A stretch of DNA of 64,000 nt from Cladopsammia gracilis (lineage: Eukaryota; Cnidaria; Anthozoa; Scleractinia; Dendrophylliidae). This document shows positions 1 through 37,250 of the stretch, piece by piece. The stretch spans positions 448,501-512,500 of the forward strand of contig JAJGOT010000320.1 in the NCBI GenBank assembly GCA_022457155.1. The letters are read 5' to 3'. Position 1 is the stretch's first letter, and every line of letters begins with the position of its first letter. The position numbers and the translations under genes are program-made. The notes under the pieces are model-generated. The model had not been told where the DNA came from, did not search any database, and saw only the letters and a program-made list of their open reading frames with translations.

Positions 1-3000
1 CTTCTAATAAGATTTTAATTAATTTTTGAGTCAGTGGATAAATTTCTTAGTATAACCCGAGCAGAGATCCTGTCCGCAATAGCAAGAATTGTTAGACTCA
101 TCTTGTCTCGAAGCTCTAAGCCCCGTGATGAGGAGACATCTGACACTTTTTACTAAAACCCGATCAACTTTAACTGCTGGCCGTTATAAGGGGGTTTTCG
201 TTTTATAGTTATAACAGACATACCGTAAGTTGACGAATCCCAGAAATATAACGGAATATCCCTATTACGGAGCTGAAGATGTCCGTCCATGCTTGCAAGG
301 CAGGAGTCGGACCGCACTCGGTTGTTATTTGTATAGTAATAGGTAGTTACGTTGTGATGAATTCAAAGTTGGCATGAACGATTTCAAACTGTAAATGTAT
401 TTTAAACCAATTCCATACTCTTTTGCGTGTCTTCTTGTTTTTTTTATTTTTTTATTTTTTATCAGAGTTAACATTAAGCGGATTTATTAAGTGGATAGGT
501 CATGCGAAAAGGCTTCTATTGCGACAAAGAAGCACAAGCCTCTTGACTTCAAAGTATCTGATCATTTTAGACACAAAACACAGTTATCATTTCCTTTTTT
601 TCCTTTTACTACTGTAAAAAAATAAAGCAAACTGAGGGCGAAACACATACTTAAAATTGGTTGAAGATATTTGGTAATTAATACTGACCCCGCCTGTGAA
701 TAAAAGACGCTTAGGTGTGACCATGGATGAACGTTTTCGAGATATCTTTTCTTTTTTCCCGTTTTTTAACTGGATCACCGTAAGGAGACAAAGGCTTAAA
801 GTATAATATATTGTTACTCACCTGTATTGTTAGGTACAAACTGTTTATGAACTTTTTTAGAGTGGTTTCACCAAACCTGTGTGGATCAAATTTTTAATAC
901 TCAGAATCAAGTGGACAGGAGGAAACGTCAACGTTTTATCCAATAGTATCGATTTCATTGCTTTTGTTTACCACCCAAGTAAGTTAATTTACAGTAAAAG
1001 GTTTGCAATTAGAAGGGTTTGAAAACTGACATTTATTCATACTGACACATACTGTATGACATTTTCTTTACTCAACAAATCAATGTAATAGAAATTAAAA
1101 GGGGTGAGAAGGGATGTTTAAATAACGCAAACGGAAAGAAGGCTTCAAAGACGTGGTATAAACAAATGACACTTAACACCGAGATGTTCGATGGAGAACA
1201 ATATGTTGCAAGGCTTTCATCGTGAAACAACGTAAATGCAGAAATAAACTTTGTACGTAACGGAAACCCCAACACACGTTATTACGTCATAACGTGTTCG
1301 TTTTCTTATTGAGGAATATGTTTTATTTAAATAACTCCTTTCCAGATACTAGAACTTACTCTATCTACTGCAGACAGCATATTGTGGTCCCGAGCAGTTA
1401 TAGCAACAATGAAACGTCCCAAATTTGAATTTTCACCTGTCATGATCTGTCGAAAAGTGTTTTTATATAACCAAAACGTTTCCATCGTCCTCGAGCTTCT
1501 GAAAGTAGCTCGGTCAATCGCAATAATAAAAAAGAGTATAAAAAGGAAAAAGAGTGGGAGGCTGGAGTAGTCGGCAAAACATCGTGCAACAGGATATAAT
1601 CATTTAAAGTCATAGCTGTTTATATCATGGGTGTGATTTTATGTCTGAGTAACTTTAGGGGAAATACACAAGCTAAAAATTTTTAAAAAAGCACCTTAAA
1701 AAGAGAACGAAGCCGGCAACGATGAATCAGGCGTATGATGGAACACACTGATTTAATTGAGATAAAAATCGTACTTTTTCTTAAATGATCTTATTTATTT
1801 GTCATATGCGATAGTATAGAAATATGCCGCCGTAGATCAGTTGACAGCTGAAATTAAAGTAACCAGCCTGTAATGAAAAAATGAAGCAGATATTAGCGTA
1901 TTTATTCCTTATTATTCGGTTTTTTTTTTCATAACACAACAACGGTTATCACTGCTCATTACATGAAGAAGTTGGACATCCCGATATCTTTACTACCGAT
2001 CACCCTTCAACACGCAATGTTTGTTTCCTGAATGAGACATCGCAGTAAAATATGTTTTTTTTACTCAAGAATGTGACTCAATACAGACGGTCACAGATAG
2101 TTAGCAGCGTACGTGATGTGGCTTATAATCGATTCGGGATGGCAGCTTATTACGGCAAATTAAACTTTACAGAGCGATCTTAAATCTTTTTTTTTTTGGA
2201 GTTGACATGACACTGTATGTCAGTCAGGTGTTTTGTAAATTATGGAAAACTGAGGTCTTAACCTTAATACCTTAATGATATCATTTCCCGAAAGGTGTGA
2301 GAGTGGGAAGTAAATATGACACTTTATTACTCGACTATCACGTCATTTTACCTTATAAGGGAAAGTGAACACGAAAAATTACCGAGCGTCTTACACAGTA
2401 GATCGCCGTATTACACCCAGTGTCCGGTTTAAAGACACAAGCTATTACAAATAAAAGAATTTCAGTCGAATAATAAATTTTTATTCGACAGTTCAACATA
2501 TATATATAGTCGTGTGAACATTTTACTCATATTTACTCATTGCTCGCATTTTTTCTCGCCACTGCATGGCTCCAGAAAAAATATACTACGCAACTCGTCA
2601 AATATCCGCGCGTATTATCTGTTAAACCATCGAATAAGGGGAGTGTATGTATTGTGAGTGAGGTGTTTTGGTTTGATATCCTGGAGGTTCATTTTACGTG
2701 AAAAAAAAAAGCGCACAAATAAGCCATTTTTGACTCGCTTATGATTTTCTCCCGCCTTTAGGAAGGATTCGAAATGAGTCCTTGTGGTCAGCGGTAGTTA
2801 CACATGGATCCACACCTGCAATTTTGTTGCCATGACAATAAATCTATTTTCGGACTAAGCGTTTCTTTAGTCCTGAAAAATCCGTCTTATTTTCGCCAGG
2901 GAGGGCAGAGTGGTGGGACTCTGATTTTTTTTTTTTCGGTGAATTTATGTTGCCCTTCAAATTTCCCCCTTCTCCAATCAAAATGTCAAAAAAAATGTAG

Positions 3001-4384
3001 ACGTAGGTCAGACTAGTCACAACAAAACATACCGTTTCCATTTTCAGTTCTTAAAGCACAATGCCCTCTGGGGTCGAACAGAATGTGCAGATTCTCCAAC
3101 CCCTCCGCCCAAAAAGCAATAGACATGGTGAGATTAAATACTATATGACCGCTTGCCTGCCCGCTAACCTATAGTGAATCTATAGCGCACAAAACCTCAG
3201 TAATACCATCGCATTGCGGGGGAACTCGCGCAAACGTAAAAACGTCAAAAGGACACAATAACCCATTGACCAAAAACACGCAAACAACTTTGCTTCAAAT
3301 ATTATAACAAATAGACGTAATCTTTAGTGACGATACACGGTTATCGTCATGCAATCAGTCCTTGGTTCTAACTGATGTCGGTGATCAAGTCAGAGCTTGG
3401 GATAAAAACGCTTCATGACCTCAACTCTCCACTAATTTGACCCGAGGTTCTGCTGCTGCTACCTAACTGCTATTTTGATTATAAACATTGTAAAAAATAT
3501 AAACCTGTTCGTTTGACATGAGTCCATATGTATCATCGGATCCACAACTAAAGGTAAAATGTCATAATGACCCGTGAATGCAAAAGCCACTGAATAATTT
3601 AGACAATTTAGGACCGGTGTATAAAATTGATCGCAATAAAACTCTCGCAGTCAAAAACATATCCAACATAATATGCACGCAATCTTAATAACCCGCTAAA
3701 TGATAGCTAAAACGTAAACCTCAGCCGACCGCAATTATAGGGCGACCACAAAAAAGAGAAGCTTATGTAAAGGAGCTGTTAGTTTAATCCAGGTGTTCAG
3801 ATAGTGAGGAGCAAAACAAAGACGGTGGTGCGCCAAGATATTGTGAATACTACGGGAGGAGGTCTGTACTTTATTAAGTTTTGTCTTCATTCGCAATATT
3901 TTCCCCATGATCACTATGTTCTTGCTCCGTATCTAATTCTAAAAACGTTGTAAAAGATGAATTGGAAACCTACCTTGATGGCTAAGAAGGGATTTTTCAG
4001 GTAATAACTGAATTTATCCCTGTGTAATTGCCAGTGAAAGCCAGGAACGAATATTACAATATTGAATAAAAATGTGTTTTGTCATTCTGAATGACTACAG
4101 TCATTTGATCCCCTGATCCCCTGAAAAGGCTTCTAAGACTCCAACAGTGCCGAGTCAAATCTCCCTGGGGGACTCCGAGATAAAAATTGACTGGGGTGAT
4201 TGTCGTACCTTTAAGCGGGGATTAAAATTCGTTGTTTGAGTGTTTGAATTGAAAGTAGTCACTGTGAGAGTTAGAAAAATATGCTGACAGGATCAACCCG
4301 TGAGTTTTCCAAAATAATTGATAACTCTTTGGGGTTAAAATTAAAGAGACACTGTCACGAGGGCGCATGCGCCAGTTTCTCAAA
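1..4384. other. Gene-poor AT-rich stretch, left edge
   Basis: No open frame with protein-like composition and no convincing exon was seen on either strand. The only structure is homopolymer runs (A, T), for example near 430-460, 2190 and 2925. The short open frames present have stop-limited low-complexity composition. Confidence 0.5.
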
Positions 4385-4387
4385 TCG

Positions 4388-4549
4388 AAACTTGAAAAGT
4401 TTAGCCTAAATTTTTCAAGTTGAAGTGTCAATTTCAAAACTGGCGTCGAGCTTCTTCTTTTTCCACCGTGACCGCTGCCACCAGTCGACGCCATTTTGAA
4501 ATTGACAATTCAACTTGAAAAATTTAGACTAAACTTTTCAAGTTTAGCA
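4388..4549. repeat. Palindromic MITE-like repeat, about 75-bp arms
   Basis: The arm from AACTTGAAAAGTTTAG (4389) through ACTGGCGTCGA is repeated as its reverse complement, from TCGACGCCATTTTGAAATTG to CTAAACTTTTCAAGTT. A loop of about 30 bp at 4450-4480 separates the arms. The arms have a few mismatches. Two overlapping open frames on opposite strands share LTIQLEKFRLNFSS purely because of this symmetry. It abuts a SINE. Confidence 0.75.
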
Positions 4550-4550
4550 A

Positions 4551-4681
4551 GCAAGCAAGGAGAGCAAGGAGAGAACCAACAACAAACTCAACCCACAAAT
4601 GACGCCGGGTCCGAGGATCGAACCCGGGCCACATTGGTAGCAGGCGAGTGCTCTCACCACTACACCACCCCAGGCCTGCTC
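4551..4681 (-). repeat. tRNA-derived SINE
   Basis: The reverse strand carries a tRNA-like head: A box GGTGTAGTGGTGAGAGC and B box GGGTTCGATCCTCGG (head at 4607-4671). The SINE body extends to lower coordinates (TTGTTGGTTCTCTCCTTGC). A second, head-truncated copy of the same body lies at 27691-27823. A true tRNA gene is unlikely because the body is shared between the copies and no good cloverleaf closes. Confidence 0.65.
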
Positions 4682-4789
4682 CCCACTTCGAATTTTCGTG
4701 AAATTCAAACGGTTGTAAATCCTGGAAACGTGGAGTGCACAGAAATATTATTCTTACTTAGGATTAAGGGTCATTTATAGTTTCTGTTT

Positions 4790-5250
4790 ATATATAGAAT
4801 GACTTTCAAAGGTGCCACATTTTTAAAATTTCGCCTTAAAGTTGAGCTATTTTTGTGTTTCGATCGGAAGCTGATTATTTGTATAAAATAACTCGTTGAT
4901 TACTGTTAAAATAAGAAATTAATCTAGATCTGAGATATATATAGTTGAGCAAACTACAATGATGTATCTGTAGATTGAAAAAATAATTGGGCCTCTCGAG
5001 TGAATTTTTATTTTTTAACAGCGACGGAAATGTTTGCGATTTATTCGGGTCTCAGCGGCATAAAACTAGTACCTACCACGTCAAACTTCAATAAATCATA
5101 AAAAAAATTAAAATATTATTTTTGATCAAACGAATTGTATAATTATATTTTCATGACTGCCAAGGTGACGGCTTTCAAATAACCCGATATCATAGTGACA
5201 GAAATTTATTTTTTGAACCAAAATCATCAGTCGGTTTTAAGAGACAATTT
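4790..5250. other. Unannotated AT-rich spacer
   Basis: No gene or repeat structure recognised. Confidence 0.4.
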
Positions 5251-5254
5251 CTTA

Positions 5255-5374
5255 GGCCCAGTTCAAACGTCGAACTTCACATGTGCCGAACCTAATACAA
5301 ATGAGCAAAATCTATTGTTCTTGCTAATTTGCATTAGGTTCGGCACATGTGAAGTTCGACGTTTGAACTGGGCC
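5255..5374. mobile_element. 120-bp hairpin MITE, copy 1
   Basis: Nearly perfect inverted repeat: GGCCCAGTTCAAACGTCGAA at the left is mirrored as TTCGACGTTTGAACTGGGCC at the right. The arms are about 50 bp around a short loop with AATCTATTGTTCTTG. TTA flanks the left end; ATA flanks the right. Same family as 7873-7992. Non-autonomous DNA transposon by structure; a three-base TTA target would suit a PIF/Harbinger-type mobiliser (inference). Confidence 0.85.
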
Positions 5375-7872
5375 ATAAATACAGTGCAAAACTTGGTTTT
5401 GTGAGTACTGATTTTCTTGTTCTTACGCAACTTAGGATTCTAAGCTATTGTTTACTGCCACATTTATTGATTATCACAGGTTTCGTAAAGAGGTTTAGAT
5501 TCACTAAAGCAAACTGAAGTTTTTAAAACTAAATAGAGCTAGAACGGGTGTTAAATTATTTCTTTTTACAATATGCAAATTTTGTGACGGTGTGCTTCGA
5601 ATTAATGAGTCTTGAAAGCACCTGAAAGTTAAATGGGCCAATTTTTTCTCATTTTTGTCATTTTACTTACATTGAGACAAGTATCAATCTGAGCTAACTA
5701 GGCAGTTAAGAAATATGAACTTTTAAAATTAGGCAATTTTTCTTCAAAATTTGACCAAAACTTGTGCCAGACCCCACACTGCCAGAACCTTCTCTGCCAA
5801 ATCTGCACATATGAATTAAAAGAACCTTTGTAATAGAAACACACCATACAATTAATTAGTCGCAAGGATTTGTTTGTTTGTTTTTATGCTATTCCAAACT
5901 TACCCCATGTAAAAACGTGATTTTCCATGATCCGCTGGCCTCAAAAGGTACCCCCCCCCAAGAAAATTCTGAACTAAAAGTCAGAAAACAAAACCACTTT
6001 GGCTTTCTGAATATCTTACCAAGGTCAACGTCTGCAGCAAGTTTCATCAAAATCGGTTAACCCCCATTTCCAACTTCTGGAACACTTTCTCAGAGAGCGA
6101 AACTTAAACTTCATATACTTTCCCCCTGCTTCACTTGGTAACAGAATTTAACCCCCTCTATAACTGTTTGCGTTTTCCTGGCAGTTTCAGTTATCGTGAT
6201 TACATTGAATGATAACGTATCTCAGCTATAGTGCCTTTCATTCCGCTTTTATTGAACAAATTTATTATTGTGTTCAGAAAGGTCTCCTACACAGTGTCAA
6301 AGTCAAAGTATTGATGACCTCACTCTTTGAGCAACATTCAAGATACATTATTTTGTTTCGCTTAAATTCCGCTCAATCGAGGAAACTTATTGCATCGTCT
6401 TTTGTTCAATAACAAGAAACAAGTTAGAAAAAAAGTGTTTTCTTTTCAATGACCAATATTTGACTAATGACTGGCGGAAAAAACTGACCATGACCAATCA
6501 CTGCATCGAGTCTTCTTCCCAACCAATAACATCATGGCATAACTGACCAATCACATATACGACCAGAGATTTCAATATCATTAACTAACAATGCACGTAC
6601 CCTTGACTTCTGCAGGTGTTGAAACGGAAGTCGATCTCAAAAGCCATTTCTTTTCAGTACTTAACCCCTTGACAGTCTATTGACACTATAAATGATACAA
6701 GGACGCCTAGCTTTTTCACCTTGGCATAACACACCTAAAGAGTTCTAAAGCAGAAAGGTTAGTGTAGAATTCTGGTATGGGGACGCGAAATCGCTTTTTT
6801 CTTTAATCGCGTTGATAACATCTCCTAATTGAGAGAAACGAGGACGACGACGTGCAAAAAAATATGATTAAAAATCGCATTTTCCAAATAATAATTTCAG
6901 TCATATCCCTGGTAAAAAAAAGCAAACGAAACAAAACAAATAAAAGGTATTAACTGAGGAGATCACTGAAAATTGTGATTTAAAAATAATCACAAAAACG
7001 CAGTTAGAAAATTGCAGCAACAACTCGGGTTTAAATTCGTGCAGTCCTTATTTTACAAACATACAATTTTTTTCAGTCACCTCAAATTTCAGAAATTTTC
7101 TGGCGGTTTACTGAATATTGTTTCTAAAACAAACAACCAACAGTGCCAACTTAGACAACATGGACAAAAATTATCGTTCTTTGCAGTTCCAGTATCACAG
7201 TATCCATGACAACGTAATCGATACTACTGTTGCTTCCACAACTCGTCACTTTACTTAGTTCTAAAAATAGCCTTCTCCTGGCCTTTATCACGCGGCGGCC
7301 AAGCCATGCCCGCCCAACCTGTTTTTAACTTTTTTACTGCGAGGCTGGGAGGCGTAAATCTTTTGTTTTTATACAAAATGGCGTGGCATGATAAAGGCCT
7401 ATTGCAAATCCTTATGGACTGTTTTTGTAACTGTTTAGTATCAAACTAGTTGTGTCGTTGCTATTGTGATGTGAAAGCAACAGTGTAAAGCAGCTGTGAA
7501 AAACCTTCAAAACATGGAAATTACATTTATGATAAGAAAGGTGTACCCTCTGTGTTAAGCTATATAAGAAAGACTTAGAGTACCAGGCGTTTAAACTTCA
7601 TTCCCCTACCAAACGGTATATTATTTCGATTAGAAAACATCGTTTCTGTAACAATATTGAAGACTGATGTCTCGAGTTGTCAGCAGCCGAGATGTCTCGA
7701 GATGTCAGCAGCCTCGAGTTGTTATTACTATTATTATTATCAGTTAAATGTCTTCTTGTATCTTCTCTCATTTTATACTGCCGTTCAAAAACAAAATCAC
7801 GATGTTTTTAATATTGTTTTTTAAGATTTTTCTTTAGTCAAACGTCTACGGGGGTAATCTTATTTTAGCTTA
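5375..7872. other. Gene-poor spacer
   Basis: No exon recognised. A short hairpin-flanked unit lies at about 7270-7400 (GGCCTTTATCA mirrored as TGATAAAGGCC). A small imperfect repeat of GATGTCTCGAG/TGTCAGCAGCC is at 7670-7715. Confidence 0.4.
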
Positions 7873-7992
7873 GGCCCGGTTCAAACGTCGAACTTCATAT
7901 GTGCCGAATCTAATGCAAATGAGCAAAATCTATTGTTCTTGCTCATTTGCATTAGATTCGGCACATGTGAAGTTCGACGTTTGAACCGGGCC
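7873..7992. mobile_element. 120-bp hairpin MITE, copy 2, with TTA target duplication
   Basis: Same length and sequence family as the element at 5255-5374, here starting GGCCCGGTTCAAACGTCGAA and ending in its reverse complement. It is flanked on both sides by TTA (7870-7872 and 7993-7995). The two copies differ at only a few positions, suggesting fairly recent activity. Confidence 0.88.
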
Positions 7993-8224
7993 TTAGTGAT
8001 TTTAAGAATCCAAATTATGTCAATTTTAGAAAAAGATATATATATTTCTATAAGTTTAATTTGCATTCACGCACAATGATATGCAAACCACACTATAAAC
8101 CCTAAGAATTTTCACCGCATATACTTGAATCATAATTGGCATAACAAGATCTGAAGTAACATTACAGAAACAAACAAATGGCAATTTATGAACTCAATCC
8201 ACGAAAAGAAAATCTAAGAAGGAA

Positions 8225-8556
8225 ATATAATAAAAAGTAAGTTCAGCCCTTTACAAAATTTGTGACACTTAAATAAGTAATTACCGTTAAGATAGGGGCA
8301 GTACACTGCTCTTACAAGGTCTTCTCTGATTTGCTGAGAAAAAAAAATTAATAGAACAAACAACAAGGTTGCAGCACTTTTTCATCGACCTATAAAGCAG
8401 GCTAATTGTTTGATTAAGAACTTCGGCCTGCATTTCTGCAGCTTCTGTATCAAAGTTCTCAAGTATTATCTCGGTTCTATCCACAACTTTTCCTAGAAAC
8501 TTGGGAAACTCAACTTCTGTCAAATTCTTCTTCCCACTCTGCCGCCATTTTTTGTT
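8225..8556 (-). pseudogene. Possible decayed 5' end of an unidentified minus-strand gene
   Basis: On the minus strand ATGGCGGCAGAGTGG (near 8550) reads MAAEWEEEFD. One base out of frame it then runs as EVEFPKFLGKVVDRTEIILE and EAAEMQAEVLNQTISLLYR, charged and protein-like. About 50 bp later a strong acceptor (TTTTTTTCTCAG) precedes CAAATCAGAGAAGACCTTG, which reads QIREDLVRAVYCPYLNG up to a GTAATT donor. The frame break and the lack of a good exon 1 donor suggest a pseudogene or retained fragment. The protein is not recognised. Confidence 0.3.
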
Positions 8557-8639
8557 CTATAACTTGCACAGGTTACCCTGGTATCTGGGTTCTATATGGC
8601 CGCGCTCGTCCCAGGAAGATTAAACATATATTTTCGCCG

Positions 8640-8870
8640 GATTGCATATAAAATTAAGGATTGGATTGAATCAATATTCGTGTTATTGGATTGAACAGAA
8701 GATTGGATTGAATCAATGTATGCGGTATTGGATTGCATATAAATTTAAGGATTGGATTGAATCAATATTCGTGGTATTGCATTAAATATAAAATTTAAGG
8801 ACTGGATTGAATCATAAGAAATAGTTTGAATTGAACCAACATTGGTAGTATTAATTGCATTGAATGCCTT
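8640..8870. repeat. Degenerate tandem repeat of GGATTGGATTGAATCAATATTC-type units
   Basis: Units built on ATTGGATTGAATCAAT and GCATATAAATTTAAGGATTG recur about every 35-90 bp with drift across the interval. Composition is low complexity and non-coding. Confidence 0.6.
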
Positions 8871-8923
8871 TTATGACTTTGAATTAAACCTTTATTTAAA
8901 GGATTGAACATATATATCGAAGA

Positions 8924-9060
8924 TTGGTAGTTCCTTGGTGTTGCGGATATGGTGTGATCACCAAATGACGTAAAACAAAAGATTCAAAAGACACTGGACA
9001 ATACCCACACCACAACACAAAAGCTAACCAACAATGGCTTCCGCAACACCAAGAAACACC
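8924..9060. mobile_element. Short MITE-like inverted repeat
   Basis: GTTCCTTGGTGTTGCGGA at the left is mirrored by TCCGCAACACCAAGAAAC at the right, about 100 bp apart. No coding content. Confidence 0.45.
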
Positions 9061-9628
9061 CCGAAGATTACATTTACAAACGGCAAACTACAAACGACAA
9101 ACTACAAAAAGTTTGCCATAGGAGAGCGTACCGTAACTCAACAAGTAATAAAAGTTGAAATCACACAAAAAAAATAGTTCCCAGCATCATCTCGAACCGC
9201 GAAAAATTCTTCCCGCAAAACACAAAAAATCGTCAACCCGCAAATTTATTTAAAACTCCCGCAAAAACTTTATTTAAATCCGGTAGCCCTTTTAACACCT
9301 ATCTTTCACTGCCAAAGTCCAATTTTGAGTCATATTGTTGTGTGATTGGCTGCATGAAATAATTTAATGTGACTATTGAAATGGAGCTGTTTGACAGCTG
9401 TTCTTAGCTGTGATGTTGTTTGGTTTATACATAATTGAAAAAGAAATTTGAGTTCAAAACTCCGCATTTACCCTCATTTACGGTGTCCGATATTTATAAC
9501 ATCGATTCAAACTACATTTTGTTATTTACGAGGAATAAATTTTATTTCATCTTAATATTTAAAGAATATTTTCTATGACTGCAACAATAGGGGATAAAAC
9601 GCATTGATCCATGCACCACGCACAGATT
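9061..9628. other. Non-coding spacer
   Basis: No gene seen. Local direct repeats of the ACAAACGGCAAACTACAAACG type lie at 9075-9110. Confidence 0.4.
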
Positions 9629-9629
9629 A

Positions 9630-9887
9630 ATGGACGGACCATTACTTTTATGACGGGGGTTGGGGGGGGGGGGGAGGGTGTAAATTTTCACGTGCAAACA
9701 TTATTTATATTGCGCATTGCTGCAAACAATTATTTTTTGTGTCTCCGTCCAACTGCCATACTTTCAGCAAACAATTTTTTCTTTATTTTTTGCTTGCATA
9801 CAATTTATTTCAGTGTTTATAGCCTCTGCAAACAATTTATTTCAAAATCCCCCCCCCCGTCAAAAAAATAATGGTCCGTCCCTAACA
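9630..9887. mobile_element. MITE with G-tract termini
   Basis: TGGACGGACCATTACTTTT followed by a G run at the left is mirrored by a C run followed by AAAATAATGGTCCGTCC at the right. The interior repeats GCAAACAATTTATTT-like units four or five times. The two overlapping open frames here are low-complexity artefacts. Confidence 0.65.
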
Positions 9888-11636
9888 GTTATAAAATATA
9901 TATATTGGATGTCAAAATAAAAACGTTTTCTCCGCGTTTCTAATCAAGTGATCGTTTATAATCTGGCTCTGCATTCATTCGTTTGTTAGGTTTCCGCCTT
10001 TCTGTGGCCAAAGACCGTATGTTTTAATGCCGAAAAACACACACTCTATCTAAAAGCACCGATGCTTTTTGTTTGGATGTGGCCAATATATTTCATTTCG
10101 ATCAGATGTATATTATTTAAGTATTTAACTTATTATATGTGTTTCTCCTCAATTGCATTGTAATATTTTTTATCTAAGTATACTCCTATATTATTGAAAT
10201 ACTTGTTTTATTTTGAAGGTAAACCGGACATTAGTTTTTGTTTTTTAATTCTCTTCCTTTTAAAGATTACCGGGAGCGCGGGCGATCAAAATCTTCTTAT
10301 AAGTACTTCTTAAACAAGGATTATCATTATTTAAGTAGGAATATATTAGATCTTTAAATATCATCGTTTGGTTGTTGTACCAGCAAGGAGAAAATGATAT
10401 CTAAATTTCAATAAAGCCTTTAAAATTCGGGGTGCTGGAACATATTTATGCAAGTTTAGGTCTAACGTACTAGGGTGTACTTTAAAACAATTATTGTAAT
10501 ACAGCGAAAAAGGTCCTTTGTATGCTTTTGAAGCAACTACATGAAATCTTTTGTTGTAAAGTTTATTTTACTTATAAAACAAAGGCGACACTTAAATCTT
10601 TCAATCAAGTTATTATGAGAACTTTACAAATCTCGGCACCTGTTTAAAAATTGTTATTATGACAATGATAAATATCAGGAAATAAAAACGGTAATATTCA
10701 CTTGAAAAAGGCCATGTTAGAGGAGCTTTTGTCAAAATTGGAATGCCCTGTTTTTTGCTAGCGAAGGTAAGTTTCTTTTAGTTAATAAACATTTGTTTCC
10801 ATGAATTCTGCTTTTTCCCAAGTGAGTCGCCGAAGCTTCTAAGATCAAATTTTTATAAGTGTGAGTTCCAAACGTACAAAATATTAATTATTCTATATAT
10901 GGATAAAACAAAGGCTGCCCAAAGAACAAAAATTATTTTTGAATATCTATCTTTGTACTAAACTTTACTTTTTTTATTTTTTTATTATATATTCATTTCC
11001 ATTTTGTTTTTGTGGGTATTACTAAATGGTATTATTATTATTTTAAAACTATTTCAGAAGCATAATTCAATTATAAGGTCATATTTTATGTTGCAATCTG
11101 ACATGTACAACATCATCTAGCACGTTAAAAGAAACAGTCTACTATTTGACTCCTGTTTTTAATCGTCCACTTGATAATATATTTGTAGTGTAAGGACTGT
11201 AAGTGTAAATGAAAACTTTGTTCAAATACTGGAAATAGAAGGCAGTTAATCACTTAACTATTTCTTGGATGACAAATCTGTCAATGGCAAAATGTAGATC
11301 GAACGAACTGCCAATTTATACAGTTCACATGGATACAGAATCTTCCCGTTATGCAACCCATAGTTAATTCAATAACACACGCCTTCCTGATCGAACAGAA
11401 ACCTGCGTTGCCTAAAATCGATCGAATCGGGGACAGAAAAAAATCAAAGGCTCTTAAGAGCCAACCCGTGAATAAGAAATGCTAACGCGTAACTCAACTG
11501 CGGTAAGCTTATGTTTTCACACTGACACGGTTCGATAATTTTTTAAAATTGAACGTAAGGATTTTTGAAGAACGCAAAAAAAACACACATCACTTTCATA
11601 ATGTCCAGTCCGAAGAAGAAAGAAAAAAGAATTAAG
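9888..11636. other. Gene-poor spacer
   Basis: AT-rich; no exon or repeat structure I can support. Confidence 0.4.
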
Positions 11637-11710
11637 GTGCAGAGCTGGAATTGAACCTTGCGCCTCCCGACTCTAAGTCCCGACACTAAACCACTTGACC
11701 ACCGAGGAAC
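11637..11710 (-). repeat. tRNA-like SINE head
   Basis: The reverse strand reads TCCTCGGTGGTCAAGTGG, an A-box region, and GGTTCAATTCCAGC, a B box, about 45 bp apart. Probably the promoter part of a SINE; a functional tRNA is not supported. Confidence 0.5.
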
Positions 11711-11739
11711 ACATGCTTAGAAAAGGTTTAATGTTGTTA

Positions 11740-11957
11740 TTTCAAGGTAGATACGCATCAAAACGCGTGTCTCGGTTGAAGAATCCTTTTAGATCGATTT
11801 TAATGTTGCATAAGAGACTCCAAATGTTATTTCTGTATTCACTTTGTTCATGTTACGAAACGCATTCGTAACAAAGCATTGTGGCTGATGGGAGGAGTGA
11901 GTGAATTCAGCCACCGTTGCTGTTAACCCGTTCATTGTGCATGCGCTTCTTCACGGA
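11740..11957 (+). repeat. Dispersed repeat upstream of gene 1, inverted copy upstream of gene 2
   Basis: Starts at TTCAAGGTAGATACGCATC and continues through AAAACGCGTGTCTCGGTTG, TTAGATCGATTTTAATG, ACGCATTCGTAACAAAGC and AACCCGTTCATT. The same blocks occur in the same order on the reverse strand at 55143-55466. It lies about 300 bp upstream of the gene 1 start codon. Confidence 0.75.
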
Positions 11958-12239
11958 TTAAAAATGACAAAAGCGCCATATAAACTCTGCCAAAAAATGG
12001 GTCAAGTGCCCTAACAAGGTGCTGGTAATGTGCCATTATTGTGCCTACAATTCGTCAACATTGAGCCGAAAGTGTACCAACAATGATCAAATAACGTGTC
12101 AATATGTGCCGCCCAGCTACCACTACATTAACGAGCCACATTTTGCTTCAATGATGGGGCTCGCTTGCAAAGAATCCCATGTGTAGCATTAGTTTATTGA
12201 TGTGAGTCAGTTGTAATACCGTTTGACTTGCTTTACAGG

Positions 12240-36727
<24,488 letters not shown>

Positions 36728-36744
<17 letters not shown>

Positions 36745-36894
36745 ATGGAACAGTCACAGCTCAGATATCAACAGCATGTCCACTATTTGTGCTTTTTTCT
36801 TGATATGATATTGCTGTCAAGTAGTAGTAATAGTACGACAAAAAGTCGTTAAATATATAAGACGTCGTGGTGCTAAGGTAAAACAAGAAATAAA
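36728..36894 (+). CDS. Gene 1 terminal coding exon, stop and poly(A) signal
   Basis: A tract ending TTTTTTTCAG precedes AC GCT GTA AAG AAG TAA. Joined to GAA A from exon 38 it gives E-N-A-V-K-K-stop at 36742-36744. An AATAAA signal follows at 36889-36894. If the exon 38 donor (AAAGTGAGT) were not used, translation would instead end SEYSE-stop at 36310-36312, a minor alternative terminus. Confidence 0.7.
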
Positions 36895-37039
36895 ATTTAA
36901 TTAATTAACTGCTTCAAAACGACTGCTGAGTAGCGTTAATTTTAATTTAAGTATTATGGAAGTAACTTTTCCGAAAATGCTGTAAGTGAATTGGATAGAA
37001 TCACACGAGGCGCATGATTGTAATCTACCCATGTACAGT

Positions 37040-37250
37040 TGAAGTTCAATTAAGGTTCCGCTTCTCCGCCTTTGTAGGTCTGCACTCTCGGCCTACACAG
37101 CGGGAGGTCACGGGTTCATCGTCAGTGGTCGAACCAACACTCGAGGTCTTAAAAGAACTGAGGACGAAGGTGCTCTCTTTATTACGACATCTACACTGAA
37201 GCGCTTTCAATGGGGTCGTATAAAAACACACTGAGGATGCAAATAACAAA
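37040..37250 (+). repeat. Degenerate SINE-like repeat
   Basis: GGGAGGTCACGGGTTCATCG resembles a B-box region. It is followed by the tail CTTAAAAGAACTGAGGACGA...CTCTTTATTACGACATCTAC, of a kind common in dispersed SINEs. It overlaps a short open frame with no protein similarity. Confidence 0.4.

Noticed and set aside
4607..4671. Genuine tRNA gene on the minus strand
   Set aside because: A and B boxes are present but no clean cloverleaf closes, and the adjoining body is shared with another dispersed copy, so a SINE is the better call.
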